From: Istiophorus platypterus
Lineage: Eukaryota > Chordata > Actinopteri > Istiophoriformes > Istiophoridae
Direction: 5' to 3'
NCBI GenBank assembly: GCA_016859345.1
Contig: CM029118.1
Location: 31,310,001-31,374,000, forward strand
DNA: 64,000 bases
This document shows, piece by piece, positions 34,610 through 47,730 of the stretch. Each line of letters opens with the position of its first letter. The first letter of the stretch is position 1. The notes under the pieces are model-generated. The model was not told the origin of the DNA. It saw only the letters and a list, made by a program, of their open reading frames with translations, and searched no databases. The translations under genes were made by a program, and so were the position numbers.

Positions 34610-37600
34610 CAAATTGCCAGTATTATTCCTTGATATTTTGGTTTTTGCATTGCAGTTGCTAGACATAAAAATCCAGGTATATTGTCTCATTACAGTCTGG
34701 TACATGTGTTAGCAAAGAACATATGAGAATCGCTGCTGTAAAATGAGAATAGCCGATATGGTGCTTCATTACAAAGACAAAACAGATTCTGCAGTTGTGT
34801 ACCAGCATTTAAACCATCAACAAGGTTGTGGAAACTCCAAAGTTAGGGGCACCAGCTTTTTATAAAAATCCAATTGTTCTCCCATTGACTTAAGCCCCGT
34901 TCACAATCAACCTGCAACATTACTCTCATGTGGTCCCCTGTGTAGAACTTGTTTACATTGTCTCTTTCCATATGATGGGCCATTCATGTGTTAGGGGGTT
35001 TTCTGTGGTGCACTGCAGGAGAACAACAGTGAAGTAGAAAAAATGACAGTACAGAAGAGGAGTGTTTTTGGTGGCAGCAGCCACCCCACCTTCCATGCCA
35101 CTGCCGACCGGAGACCACTGTGATCCGAAAGTACCAAAGTATCAACCTGTGTTGACATACTGGGGAAGACAGAATTCATGGGGAGATTTGGGAAATCGTA
35201 GTAGCAAAGTTATAATTACCTCCTTCAAGGAGGTTTTGTTTTCACCCGTGTCTGTTTGTTGGTTTGTTTTTTTGTTAGCAGGCTTACACAAAAACTATGT
35301 AACCAATTTTCACCAAACTTGGTGGAGACATGGGGCATGAGCGAGAGAGAAAACAATTATATTTTGGTATTGATCCAGGAATTTTTTTTTAATCACTTTC
35401 CTCAACATTGTTCAACAGGGAAGTTTTTGACATCTTTGTCAATCTCTCAGTATATTAATGTAAGCATCTTGATGTAAAAAAATAAGACATATTTATGGTG
35501 ATTAGATCTGAGAGTTTGTGCAGTTTGGTGTTGGTCAAGATAATAATGTAGATCTGGTGGAGGGAAATAATGAATCTGTATTATACACGGAGTTGTGCTC
35601 ACTATGTTGTGACCATTTATTTTTCTATTATAAGACCTCGACAGAGGGCTTGGCCTTGGCAGAGGTATGCGCTCTACTGAGTGCCAGTCTTGCTGCATAT
35701 AACTACTACTAATAGTCAGCATTAATTTCTAATACTTTGCATGTCTTAGAATCTATGCTCATCTTTTCTAATAACCTGGTGAAGTGAATTTTTTTTGACA
35801 CTTTCAGGCTCACAAAGAGTAGTGCAACTCGGGTCAAGGATAAAAACGTGAACTCTGGCCACAGTGAAGCTTTGCACAGCACATACATCAGGGCAGGACC
35901 TTCACTATATATACAATAATGGAGGGGGTGCACCCACAGTTTTTTGCATCAATGTGAACATGGCTCAAGTTGATGATGGTTGGAGTCTCTCAGCATGACA
36001 CTAAGGCTTACTGTGTGGTCATGCAACCACAGAAAGCACAGCAAGGAGCAATGTCAGCTGCATGCATCCTCTGCATGCCGCTGCACATAGTGAAACAGAA
36101 TTATCAGATTATCAATCCATTTTAAAGCAGGTGTCCATAAGGAGATGTTCTAAATGTTTCAGACTCACTGTGATGACATGTACTTTTCTGGATCCACACC
36201 AAAAAAACAACCACTTGTACCTTAATGGTCTACACGCAAACACACTTTACTGAAATCTGATTTTTGGAACATCCAGCTAAATAATGATCAGAAACATGGA
36301 ACCTAAAAAATGGTCATTGGTGGAAGTAAATTTAGTGTTTTTTACTGACATGTTGACATTAGGGTTTTGGTTTTTTTTAGTATACAATGAGGTTCAAAAT
36401 TCTATCACCACTTTCCCATTCAAGTGAACATGCAACCTTAACATCATTAGAACATGCAACCTTGTGTGTATTAAAGTGAATTCTTTATATTCATATGAGA
36501 CATTAATATATATAATTTCCAGAACCTTTGGGGAGTCTTGTTTATTGTGTGGCAGGAGCTTTAGATGAATACTGTATATTCGAGGACTCTGGTGCTGGAG
36601 AGGCTGGACGCTGCATTGCTGGATTATCTTTCATCCATAAGGTGGAGCAACAAGGGCTCAGTAAATATGATCACATGTTCTGCCTTTGCACAGTGCGAAA
36701 TCTGCCACGAAGCCAGTGTCTTCAGATTTTTTAACTCAAAAGGGTAAAAAGGGATACATTCACTGCTTGTAACTGATTTGGTATTTATATAAATACAGTT
36801 CAAATGCATTGACTCGGGGAAAAGATTTTTATGTAAAGAAGTTTGGATGTATAAGAATGTTGGAGGGAAAATTGTGATATTTGAATTAACATGAGGTACA
36901 GATTGTATTTAAGTCCGTATCCGCTGAACAATTTGTAAAAAGCACAGATTTGTTCAAAAACAAATTTTAAATAAATATTTTGCAAAAATTCAAAGACTTC
37001 TTTTAGTGATTTTATTGATATTTATCAAAGTAAGCTCTTCACTGGGTATCAATCTAATTTTTAGTTTTAAATTAGCTAATTACCTTTCCAGGCATTTCCT
37101 CTATCTTAGCTCTTTTTCCCCTTTCACACACATATTCCTCAAGTATAGAAATTCCCAGTTTATTGTTGGTGTCATTAATCTGATGAGCTCCTGGTCTCAT
37201 AGACACTTATTTTGTTGTTGACTGATACCTTCTAAAAATAAATGCCACAAAGCCATTGAGGTGCTTTATGTCATGTCTGTGGCGTTGAATGTATGCTCTA
37301 TATAGATGATAGACCATGGAGGTCAAAGGTCATTTAGGGCAGGAGCCTTGGACACGGAGAGATGTTGGTCATAGTAGTAACTGAGTGAAGTCCACTCATT
37401 ATCACATTAGAAAAATTAATTATGAATACTGTACAAGCAGTGACAGAGCAGGTATAAGTTCATCACAGCATCTAAGAACATACAATCATCTAACAGAGCA
37501 GTGCTTAACAGTGGGGCATATTTTGACAAGTATAAGATGGACAGATGTGTTACAGGGAAGAAAAGAAGTATTGCTGATATGAATCAAGTAAACATGTCAG

Positions 37601-38779
37601 ACAGGAAAATATAGCAAAGCTCATCTTGCAGTCAGGTTTAGTGTCTGCGCAGTGGCAGAGCCTTGTGTCTTTGTTTGTCCAAAATCGGGCAGTTTGCGCA
37701 AAGTTTCACTTCCCTTTTTTGCAGAGTAATTATATGTTGTGAAATGAAATCTGAGGCTCATGTTTTGATATGTTATGTTATTTATCATTGTTCTCATTTT
37801 GTTATTAATTACTGCAACATTATTATTTATAAGGAAAACAAAATGGAGTTTACATTCATCCAAAGGGGGGCATGATAAAAAAGGTTTGTGTGTCAAAGTA
37901 AAGATGAATTTTCATTATTGAACCTGGAAATAGTACTCAAGAACCACTTAGTAGGTTTTTATGGAACTTTCCTGTATCGAGAATGAACTGCCATAAAATT
38001 AAGGAGACTAAAAGAAATGTGTATGAAATCAACAGATTGCTCTGCATGACAGTTTAACAAACTTCATCTGCCGACGAAGACTGTGATACAGTTGGGAAAA
38101 AAATAGTAAGTGGACCTTGAGTGCGGATTGTTGTCGGTCTGCTCAATATAATATAAGGCCTCTTGATGTGCAAAAGTAGAATAATAAATAATCAGTTTTG
38201 TTTATTCTAACATATAAAAGTTATAGCCATATCATTAAAACTTATTATCAGACACAAATGCAAAGATGTTGAGTTTCCATCATAGAAAACTATGAAAATG
38301 CCAAATATTCAGATAAAGAAGCTGGTGCCAATGAACATTTGGAGATTTTAGTGAGAAATTGACAAAGAATTTGTCAGTTATCAAAATTAATGGACTAATG
38401 GATTAATCAACTTCTTATTTCAGCTCTAGATTACTAGTTGGTTACCAGGCAACTGGGATAATAAGGAAACTACAACATGCATCAACCTCCTAGGAATCAA
38501 TGGGGTCCCAAGAAGCTTAATCTGGCCATGACTAGGCAACAAGACTGCCCTTTGAATACCACATGAGCCCATCCAGTTATGGGTCTCCTCTGATGTTTCC
38601 TGGGAGCAGTATCACATCTTATTTTTTACTGAATGATTTTTATTTGCACTAGTTTTAGTAAAAATCTATTCCACAGAACAATCGACGGAAAATGAAGTGC
38701 ACGTTACAGAGAAGGTAAAGTAACATGTATGGACGTGTAGACCACAGAATGTAGATGGTGTGAACGGCAGCAGTAAAAC
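34610..38779. other. Intergenic between TPCN2 and POP4, no gene recognised
   Basis: AT-rich sequence with one recognised repeat (35,225-35,710). Reading frames up to 92 codons are scattered, overlap on both strands and resemble no family. Confidence 0.6.
35225..35710 (+). repeat. Dispersed repeat copy (TTTCACCAAACTTGGTGGAG family)
   Basis: Contains TTGTTAGCAGGCTTACACAA, TTTTCACCAAACTTGGTGGA, TGATCCAGGAATTTTTTTTT and ends with GCAGAGGTATGCGCTCTACT and GAGTGCC. This is a widespread animal interspersed repeat whose partner copy lies inverted at 12,240-12,440. Confidence 0.65.
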
Positions 38780-39064
38780 ACGCACTGCGCTCTTCTTCTT
38801 CTACCGAGGCTCGACGACCCGGGTCGAAACGGGGTCAGAAAAGGCCTGTGGTTCGTGGTATTGACTGCAGAGGGCGGCGTCGCGCCTCACAGCGGATAGT
38901 GTGCCGGAAACACTTCAGAGGACGAAGAAGAAGAGGAAGAAGAGGCATGAAGCGGAAGTGACGTGCTGTTGTGCGCAGAACACGTGTGGCGCTCGTCCAG
39001 CGTCGCTGCAGACAGAGAAGGTGCTGACTTGTGTTTTCTTCGAGAAATCTTTAAAAACGAGCCA
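38780..39064 (+). promoter_or_regulatory. POP4 promoter and 5' UTR with composite ETS/CRE-like site
   Basis: A CpG-enriched stretch precedes the POP4 start codon. At 38,952-38,964 the sequence GCGGAAGTGACGT fuses an ETS core (GGAAGT) with a CRE-like TGACGT, a pairing common in housekeeping promoters. A 12-bp palindrome CGACCCGGGTCG sits at 38,815-38,826. There is no TATA box. The gene function (a constitutive RNase P subunit) fits such a promoter. Transcription start is inferred only. Confidence 0.55.
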
Positions 39065-42000
39065 ATGGACGGTGAGTGTGAATTCAGAAGGCGAAGGTAT
39101 CGCTACGGTTTAGAGGACTGAAGGAGCTGCTGAGAGTTGATGCTGCTTCCTTCCACCAGACCTGTGTGTTACTGAGCCTGTCAGAGAGCAGGACTGGACT
39201 AAGCCATGTAACCGCATAACTTTAGAATGAGAAGAGGTGGAAAGACTAAGGATAACTTCCACTTTCACTGTAAGAAAAAGAACTACATGAAAAGATGAAA
39301 CTAAAGAGAACAGGTTAGAGGAGGAGGGGGGTAGTTCATGTCTGATTAGGTCCATTCATGGGGGGTAGTTCTAGCATTCTGCTGTTATGACTGAAATGGG
39401 ACATTGTTTTAATTCATATTAATTTCACCTGTGCTTTTACTGCTTCAACAAATCAATGTCTGCTTCTTCGGTCTCATCCTCCACAGTGTAGTTCACTCGT
39501 AGACAGATTTTTCATATTTTCCAACACTTTTGCAGATACAATATCAAAGTTTCTGTATTGATAGAAATATATACCTCACCTTGAGGTGGATAATAAATGT
39601 TTTTTTCTGTAAAAAGCAAGGAGCAGTTTAGCATCTTTTAGCTTCAGCCACAGCCTTATTCCATTGGATCAGTCTCACAGTCCTGACCAACCCTGTCTCT
39701 GCAGCAGCAGCAGCTGTTGTCAGTGAACATAATGGAGCCAGTTTCTCAGGAGTTAGTGGACACTAAAGCAGAGCTGAATGGAAAGAAAATACTGGACTTC
39801 CATTCATTGGGTGGTTAAGGAATTAACCCAAAACATAATCTGCTGTAAACTGGTTCCATGGGGACAATTTCTTTGATATGTAAAATGACAGAAAATATTG
39901 GACTTAGATTCATCAGGCACAAACAAAACTCCAGATGAATAATCATGTTACTCTGTGTCTGCTTGATATGGAAACGATCATAAGTTGCCAACACATTAGC
40001 TATATCAACTATACAAAGCCATAAACTGTCACATGTGAGACTTTTAGCTAGTTGAGAAGGTCTGCCCTCAATTGACTAAAGCTCTGGTTATAAGAGCTTT
40101 AACAGAAGAAGCCCAGGTTGCATGTGTTAAATGTAGCAGCTGTGCAAAATTGGCCATATTTTAGCTGAAATCAGGAACTGTAAGATTAAAGAAAAAATTG
40201 ATGCTACCCTACAGTACATGACAGATTCTCCCTGTAACATGCAGGATCTCTAAGGCATCTCATACTCATCAGTGTGTGTGCTTTTATGGAGACATGTGTT
40301 AAGGTTTTGAGTACCCTCAAACACCAAAGAATTCTTTTGAAGAGGCCTCATGGCCATTGCTGCATTCTGGGCCAGTGCCTCAGTGAGTTGATCAGGTTTT
40401 GTGTTTTTACTGGTTTTGTCTGTGTCCTTTCAACAGAAGCACTTGTTCGAGCGAGGATTCCTCAAAACCTGACGAAGGTTCTTGGTGTTGAGGTAAGCAG
40501 ATACTTGTCGTTAGACATTCGAATCCAGATGCATAGTCTCTCATGCATTGTCAATGCAGATGATCCCAAGACTTTCCTCCAGAAAAGAAAGTGACGTGGG
40601 ATATAGAGCCAGAACGATTTGTCAGTCCATCTGAAACTATTCAACAGCAAATTAATCTACAGCTATTTTGATTCAGTTTATTACACAAATGAATTGCTGG
40701 TTCCACTTTCTCAAATACAACATGTGTTTGACTCTAGGAAATTATAATAGGTATTATTTATTATTTAACATTTTATAGACAAAACAATCAATACAATCAT
40801 TGAGAACTGTAATTTAGACTGATACTGTTGACCAATAATTGGCATTGCACATACATGTCTATACTTTTGTATGTGTGGGTGGATATAAAAATATGTATTG
40901 CAATACAATAACATGTTGTACAATAATCTGTTGTTTCCATCCTACTATAGATTTATGTTTAAATTGGTTTTTTTGTGTGTTTGATCTGAATTCTTTTTTT
41001 TTTTTTTTTTTTGGTTTTATTGATTTATTTGCTAGTTCATGCCATGTATACAGAAAACTGGCTGAAGCTCAGTCCTCATCCACTTAAGGCTTTTAAATTC
41101 AGGAGAAAACAGCTAAACAAAAACCATGATACAACAAATTCAGGATAAAAACATCAATTTACAGTGATTCAGTCCATTAAAGTTTATTGTTTAATACTGT
41201 AGTTGATCGTTAAACTCTAAGATATATCTGTCACAAATTTTTTTTACACAGATTTTAGAGATGGAGAAGATAATTTAGAGAAGATTGCCAGGAATTATTT
41301 GTAAATTGTAATCATCATTTTATTTACTCATGATTATTATTATTTTGGCCCATCATACAGGATGTACTGAAGGAATTTGAGATCAATGATTTGAGGGGAT
41401 CTGCGGGACAAAATACATTTCAAATAACCTCTGTAAATGTACCTGCTGCCATTGTCTCATTACCAGTCTCAGACTAGCTCTAAGGCGGAGGCCTTCACCC
41501 AGGCTTTCCTGAAGAGCAGCATTCAGCAGCATGCACGACATGATCTGAGGAGCATGTTGAGTCACAAAGCTGTGGTCCTGGGCTACTCCAGGCCCAAGAA
41601 GGATATGTCAAAGAGGAACAGCAAGAAAGCAAAAGGACTGAATGCTCGTCAGAAGAGGGCAATGAAGATTTTCCAGATCAAGCCTGAACACCAGAGGTTG
41701 GTCAGAAATCTGGGGGAAAAATGTTTGTTTGATGATCTTGTCATCTAACATGTAATACTTTGTTATCTAGCTCCTCCTATCCTCTTCTCTCCCCAGCTTC
41801 ATTGTTTTTACCACTGTCATTGTAGATACAAGCTCTTCCTGCCCCTGCATCAACTCTGGAGACAGTACATTATTGACCTGTGCAGTGGATTGAAACCAAC
41901 AAGGCAAATCAGTTTGTGGCTCCACAGATTTGAACCTTAAGATGCATCACTAATTGCTCATTTTACACGAATGCAGATGTACTTTTAGTGTTTATTCAGT

Positions 42001-43870
42001 CTCATGAACTTGTGTTGTTTTTACAGCAGTCCACAGTTTGTGCAGCAGAAGCTTCTGAAGGCGGACTTTCATGGTGCTATTATCACAGGTAGATTTTTAG
42101 TTTTCTCTAAATCAGTAAAGCTATCCAGTATTTGAAGTTATTGTGAAGTTTAATTCTGGTGTGTATTTGCTATACAGTCCCTGTATTTAGCCTCACACAA
42201 CAAGAACTCTCAAGCTCAGTTTTTGTCATGGTTGTGGTTGGAAATATATATTATCACAAATACTGCTGGTCTAGGGTGGACAATGTGTAATTATCCAGGG
42301 ATTATTGTATTCTATAGCATACAGTTCTTGTTATTGACCAAAAAATAAAAAACACTATTGTAGCACCAGCATTGGCTAAGTTGATATAGTTTCCATGAAG
42401 AAAATGATTTGTGTTGGATAGTTAAAAGAACTTTTCGGAAGAGCTGTTCAGAGACCAGTGACAGCCCGGTGAGTTTTATGTTTGTCCGGTCAGAGGATTC
42501 ATGTTGACGTTGGTGTGAATGAGAGAACTGTGGTTTGTCTTGTCAAGTTGATCGCTGACACCCTACAAATGACTGTTGTTTTATACACAAACTTAGCATA
42601 TTATCACTGTACTGTAACATGATTTTTTTAAACAACAGTCTGCTTGAGAGTTGACTGACTGCTTAAAGACCATGATCATGCCCTCTAGCTACATTTGTGC
42701 TCAAGACAGTGTTGTACTAATAGTGTGTTTGTTTCTTTTCACTTTCACAGTGGTTCGGTCTAAATGTCCATCCTATGTGGGGACAACAGGGATTCTAGTC
42801 CAAGAGTTAAAACATGTCTTCAAAATCATCACTGAAGAGGACAGGCTGAAAGGTTAGACAGCTGGACGTGCCTCGGTCGCTGAAAGTCTCCTTTAGTGGG
42901 CCCTGTTTTTGAGCTTATTGGGTTAAACAGCCAGCTGTGACTTCGAACAACAATACTTTGTTGTTTGTTGACCAAGTTGTAATTTTTGTGTAATTAGACT
43001 TTGCATTTGTAGAGAAATAGTTAACACATTGGAGCCTTTTACAGAAGACATTTTGACAACTCATAGCAGGAAGAGCACTAGTAGAACTGACAACATTAAA
43101 AACAACTGAATTCCATTTAGCTGAGCCAGCTCCGGTGTGCTAGTATTGTGCTCGGTGGCTCAATGTTATGGCCGACTTGGACACTTGATGAAAGTGAGCT
43201 GATATTAACCAAATGTTTTTCACCTCTGCTTTTGCTGCTATGAAGAGTCCAGATGTATGCTGTGAAGAAGGTCAATTTATTGAATTAAGTCATCAGTTTG
43301 ATTAATTTTCCTGCATTTAAAATATTAGAAAAATATCACCTTTAGCCCTCCATTATAAAACCGTATCTGGTTTTGGTATTACTGATCCTTCTTTTTTTTC
43401 TTTTTTTTTTTTTTGGTCTACAGGTTATTGCTGTCTTATTTGTAATTATGTGACAACAATTGTATTTTTTTCAATTTGCCCTTAAAAACACCTCATGCTA
43501 AAAGTTTAACCAGTCTGGTAAAATTAAACTTATTCATTTAGACATGACAACTGTGAACCACCATATCAGCATTTTGGCTGAACTTATGATGAAAGCTTTC
43601 AGTCTGGCACAGTCTGTCTGTACACCCCAGTGTGATGGCAATGATTCATACATTGCTTATGCATAAATTTTTACTTCCCACCAGGTTAACATATTTGTTC
43701 CTTCTTTTTCCCCCTTCACTTGTTGTGTGTCAGTGATCCCTAAGAGGAACAGTGTGTTTGCAGTGGAGATCAACGGCTTTGTCTCTCACATCTATGGAAG
43801 CAAGTTTGAGCAGCGAGCCAGTGAGCGCTCCGCCAAGAAATTTAAAGTGAGAGGAACCATCGACTTGTGA
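39065..43870 (+). CDS. pop4: POP4 / Rpp29, RNase P and RNase MRP protein subunit p29 (complete, 7 exons, 223 aa)
   Basis: Rpp29 is a nucleolar and nuclear subunit of RNase P (tRNA 5' maturation) and RNase MRP (rRNA processing). CDS exons: 39065-39071 (ATG GAC G only), 40437-40492, 41467-41696, 41826-41903, 42027-42088, 42751-42852, 43734-43870 (TGA 43868-43870). They total 672 nt, 223 aa against about 220 in human. Order: a lysine-rich linker (KRNSKKAKGLNARQKR), then the Rpp29 Sm-like barrel domain with IKPEHQRYKLFLPLHQLW, KADFHGAII, SKCPSYVGTTGILVQE, FKIITEEDRLKVIP, GFVSHIYGSKF and the end SERSAKKFKVRGTIDL. The family match is strong along the whole length. Exon 4 has no GT donor at its end; phase and protein homology place a GC donor at 41,904. 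The N-terminal 20 residues are less conserved, so the tiny first coding exon is the least certain part. Confidence 0.96.
39072..40436 (+). other. POP4 intron 1, nothing recognised
   Basis: A 1.4-kb intron after the seven-base coding part of exon 1. Only weak short frames are present. Confidence 0.55.
41904..42026 (+). other. Probable GC-AG intron in POP4
   Basis: The only junction that keeps the reading frame and the homologous peptide (GLKPTSSPQFVQQK) joins AAG at 41,901-41,903 to CAG at 42,027. This leaves an intron starting GCAAAT and ending TTACAG. The short intron (123 bp) and the strong acceptor support it. GC-AG introns are a known minor class of U2 introns, roughly one percent of vertebrate introns. 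Confidence 0.75.
43040..43170 (+). repeat. Dispersed repeat copy (CAGCAGGAAAA family)
   Basis: ACATTTTGACAACTCATAGC, AGGAAGAGCAC and AATTCCATTTAGCTGAGCCA align with the copies at 26.8 and 45.4 kb. It lies in POP4 intron 6. Confidence 0.5.
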
Positions 43871-44241
43871 AGGCGTTGAGTCCCGATGGAGGGTACACTG
43901 TGCCCAACGAGAGACATTACATACTCAGACTTCTACTACCCTCTGTTGGCCATGAGTTGGAGCTGCAGCAACAATGAACACTGACAGTAAAACCACATCT
44001 GAAAAATTATACTTCAGTTTTTGGTTCAGATGTTCACCTCACTTTTGAGCTTTCACATGAAGGTAACACCTTATTTTAAAGGGGTACCAATTTTTCACAC
44101 TCCATATCGGTTTATAGAGAGACTCCCTAACAAACTGGAGGTGTGCTGTTTTGAAAAACGTGGGTTTTTGGTGGGTAGGTAAATTGTAAGAGACTATGTT
44201 CTTTCATTATGAGAAGTGGAGGAAATCATTTCAGTTGGAAG

Positions 44242-44247
44242 AATAAA
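44242..44247 (+). terminator. POP4 polyadenylation signal (AATAAA)
   Basis: A canonical AATAAA lies about 370 bases after the POP4 stop. It is the first such hexamer found downstream. Confidence 0.55.
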
Positions 44248-45364
44248 AGCCAGGAGAGCTTTGCCTCTGCTGCTTCAATCTTAATCATTCTTTGTATAAT
44301 CTATCTCTTGGAAGTCTCTGTGTAATACCACAGGAAAATGCTGGAATTGCTACTCCTTTAAAAGTCAGTGTAGAAACGCTGAGACAGGATTTAGCTTCAG
44401 GTGCTAGTATGTACTGATGGAGCTTGAGTAAATAACCCCAGTACACCACAAATAGTCTCAAGTCGTCAAGGTTACATGGTCTTTTTGAGAGGTTTGCTCG
44501 TAATGGAGTGAAGAAACACAAGATCATTTTATTTAGGAGGAAATGTCAGCTCTCAGACAGAGGCATTGAGTTAAAATTTAAGTATTCATAATAACTATAT
44601 TGACATTAGAGAACAGAGCAAATGTGTTGTAACCTGAGGAATGGCTGTCTGCACCATGTCTTTCTCTGTCACTCGGAAAGATTAAGCGAGACTTCCTTTT
44701 TCCTGTCAGTAACATGGTGGCCAGTGAGCTATTTCTGACTGAACATAAATTCAACATTATTTTTGAGTACCAACACTTTGTTTACTTTCTTGAACTTCAC
44801 CTACTCATGGGGACCTCTGAGCATCTGAGTGCCAGTTTGCCTCCCACACACTCCTGCTCTCCAAAAATGCCTTGTGTCATTCATTCGGTGGTTTGAAAGG
44901 TGCAGAATCATGGTTGTGTCCTTGACAGGATCGAAAAATCTGTTTTAATGGTCTTCTCTCCTTAGACTACTATTTGGGTTCATTAGAGGGGTGTGCATGC
45001 AAAGGATAAGATCAGAGTCCCAACTTTAAGGTTTGTATTTGGTACATCTTCTGAAGCCCTAAATATGCAGTATGCATGTTGCATGCACATACTGTACAGT
45101 AGTTCTATTGATTAATGAGGCAAATCTGGGACTTCATAGAAAGTAAGATGCATTACAGAAAGCCACATTGCAAAGCTAGGATTACTCTCTGATTTAACTT
45201 GAACTGTGTATGAGGAAACTGGTCCTCATTGACTAATATAGTGGTAACTAATGGAAGTAATTCAGGTGGCATGAAACCTGTAAGGGAAGATTGACTCATC
45301 ACTTTAACAGCCTAGAGGGTTAAAATGATACACTTTTTCTTTGTCAATTGTACAAATAATATTG

Positions 45365-45490
45365 TTGAGACGTTTTGACATGTAGCAGCAGGAAAATCAA
45401 AGGTGTGAATAATGAAACTAATGATGGTTGAATTCATGTAGCTGCTTAAGTTTCAGAGCCCTGGTACAGTTGATGGTTGCCCACTGTCAC
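45365..45490 (+). repeat. Dispersed repeat copy (CAGCAGGAAAA family)
   Basis: TTTTGACATGTAGCAGCAGG, GTGTGAATAATGAAACTAAT, GTAGCTGCTTAAGTTTCAGA and a CACTGTCACA end match the copies at 26.8 and 43.0 kb. Confidence 0.6.
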
Positions 45491-47730
45491 AGTGCTTTTC
45501 CAACCGTGATGAGTCAAAATATCCGCATGGAAAAAGCCTGATATTTTTTTTTTATCATAGTTGCATGATAGAAAATATTACCCTCAGCTTATGTCTCTGT
45601 ATTTGCCTTCAGTGGACACTTGTCTATTAATAAAGTAACTAATCAGAAACTTCCTGGAAGAATGATCAGCTGCCGTTGCTCATTGTGATGAACTCACAGA
45701 ATTATCCCCAACTCTGAAGATCCCCTCAGGTCTAAGGAATGTTTTTGATCTCATTTAAAAGGAGAATGAATATTAAACTTAAGTTTGTCAAGATGTCAGA
45801 AACAAAGAATTAGCAGGTGGGTGATAGAGACTGCCTCAGAAATCACTTCCTATTTGCTAATATGTAGGGTTGACTTCAGTATGGTTTTTCGCTCAGACTG
45901 GGACATAAATGAGACAAAAAGGTCAAAAAAGTCAGATGAATTGTAACAATCAATCTCAATCTCAATCCCAATCTCATTGTGAATGAGTACTTATTTTGAT
46001 GAAGATGAAAAATCACAGCTGCTTGTGAGAACAGCTAGAAAGTGCTGAAGGCAGAGTCTGGGAGCCAGAAAGCCACTGTATTGAAAGAGGTATGAGCATC
46101 TAGAACCGCTCATCACAGAAAAGGACAAGCTTATGACCACATTTAAAAACAAAACAATGCCTCTGACCTGGGAGCATCTGCAAATCTTGCTCCAACTTAG
46201 CTACAAAGACAATCACCTCAACAACTGAGAAGTGGAGGAGGACATGTAGCACTCTGGAAGAAAGTTGCCGTAGAGCCAAGAATAGGGTGCAGAGTACACA
46301 CCTCCAGGCTCATTCTTCAGCTAATCATTTTGCTTTGGAAAAAGGACTCATTGAATCTGGGCCATTTGTTTATTAGGAGCCTTCAGGGGCGCAACTGCTT
46401 CAGCCTCTTCCTGTATATCAGGGGCACTTTAGATTGAAATATATGTTGATGTGTTTTTAGAACTCATTGGCTAATTTGAAAACACTAAAGATGTGTTCAC
46501 ATCACAGACAAAGTTCAGGCTCTGTCTCGGTCTCATGCTCCCCAAGCAAATCACATGCCATTGCTCCATTTGAGCACCAAGATGAAGTGGAAAGGTCCAG
46601 TGAAGAGGAGGAGGCAGAGGAGCGGATGGAAGACCAAAGGTCCCATACGGTAGAAAGTGAGATTTCAATGTCTTTTTGATAATAAATAATGTCTAGGTGA
46701 TATATAGATACTGTGAACATATCAAAACACCTAATCCATGCGGCAATGTTCACAGTCCATATTCCGAAAGCATGCCTGTGATCCAGCTGTCAGGATTTCC
46801 ATAAGGTTGTGATGTCAAAACTCTACAGTCACCATCCTCAGCCCTGCCCCCAGAATGACCCACCCAGAACCATGGTCCAACCTTTTTTTGTTGATTGGAC
46901 TTCATTAACAAGACAACATTGAGCTGTTGTCCCATCACTGAGTTATAAAGCTGAAAGGAAGAAAACTGTCAAGAAAATGTTGAACAATTGTTGGATGTCA
47001 GGAGGCCAATATATCATTGCACAGCCTTCCCAAGGAAAGTAAATTAGAGACCATGTTTTATTTTTCTGAATTACCAGAGCATTTTTAGTCTGAGTTTGAC
47101 CAATTGTTCAACTCAGTTTTGACTGCTTCCTCAATCAGGCACAATACAATACAGGTTTCTCATAGAAGTTAATGATCAAGGACATTGCAGTGCCCACACC
47201 AATGGGGCCAACTCCAAATCCACAATCCATAAGAATACACCATTATAGTTTATGTTTCATTAAGGAGACAGCATAATAATAAATTATAACGTTTGCAAAG
47301 GTTGCAGCTAAGCAATGCCAACGCAAACGAGTTGTTAATAGTTTTGATAACAGCTGTTAACTAAAAGTAACTTGCCTAAACAGTTTAACACTGTAACACT
47401 TCTTCCTCACAACACTTTTCCAATATGTTGGTACTATCTGACATCTAAAATTATAGTTACTCTGCTGTTACTCTGTTACCCATACCAATACAGTAGTTTT
47501 GGTAACTTAGCAAAACCGGAGACACTGAGAATGAATGGGGCCATACATGTAAAAGATTTTTCTGCCTTCTGCAGGTTATGTAGATAAGAGGTGTTGACTA
47601 ACGACGGTTCTAAAAGACATGGAGAAGCACCAAGAATGTTGTATTTTCTTTTTTTTGAAATGCAAGTAAAAAAAAACAAAACGTCTCAATACTTAAGGGA
47701 AATGTGGACCTGTACAATATATTGTACACC

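Noticed and set aside
38901..39113. 70-codon plus-strand frame before POP4
   Set aside because: Overlaps the POP4 5' UTR and first donor, is Lys/Arg-rich from a GAAGAA stretch, and is not continued by the next exon.
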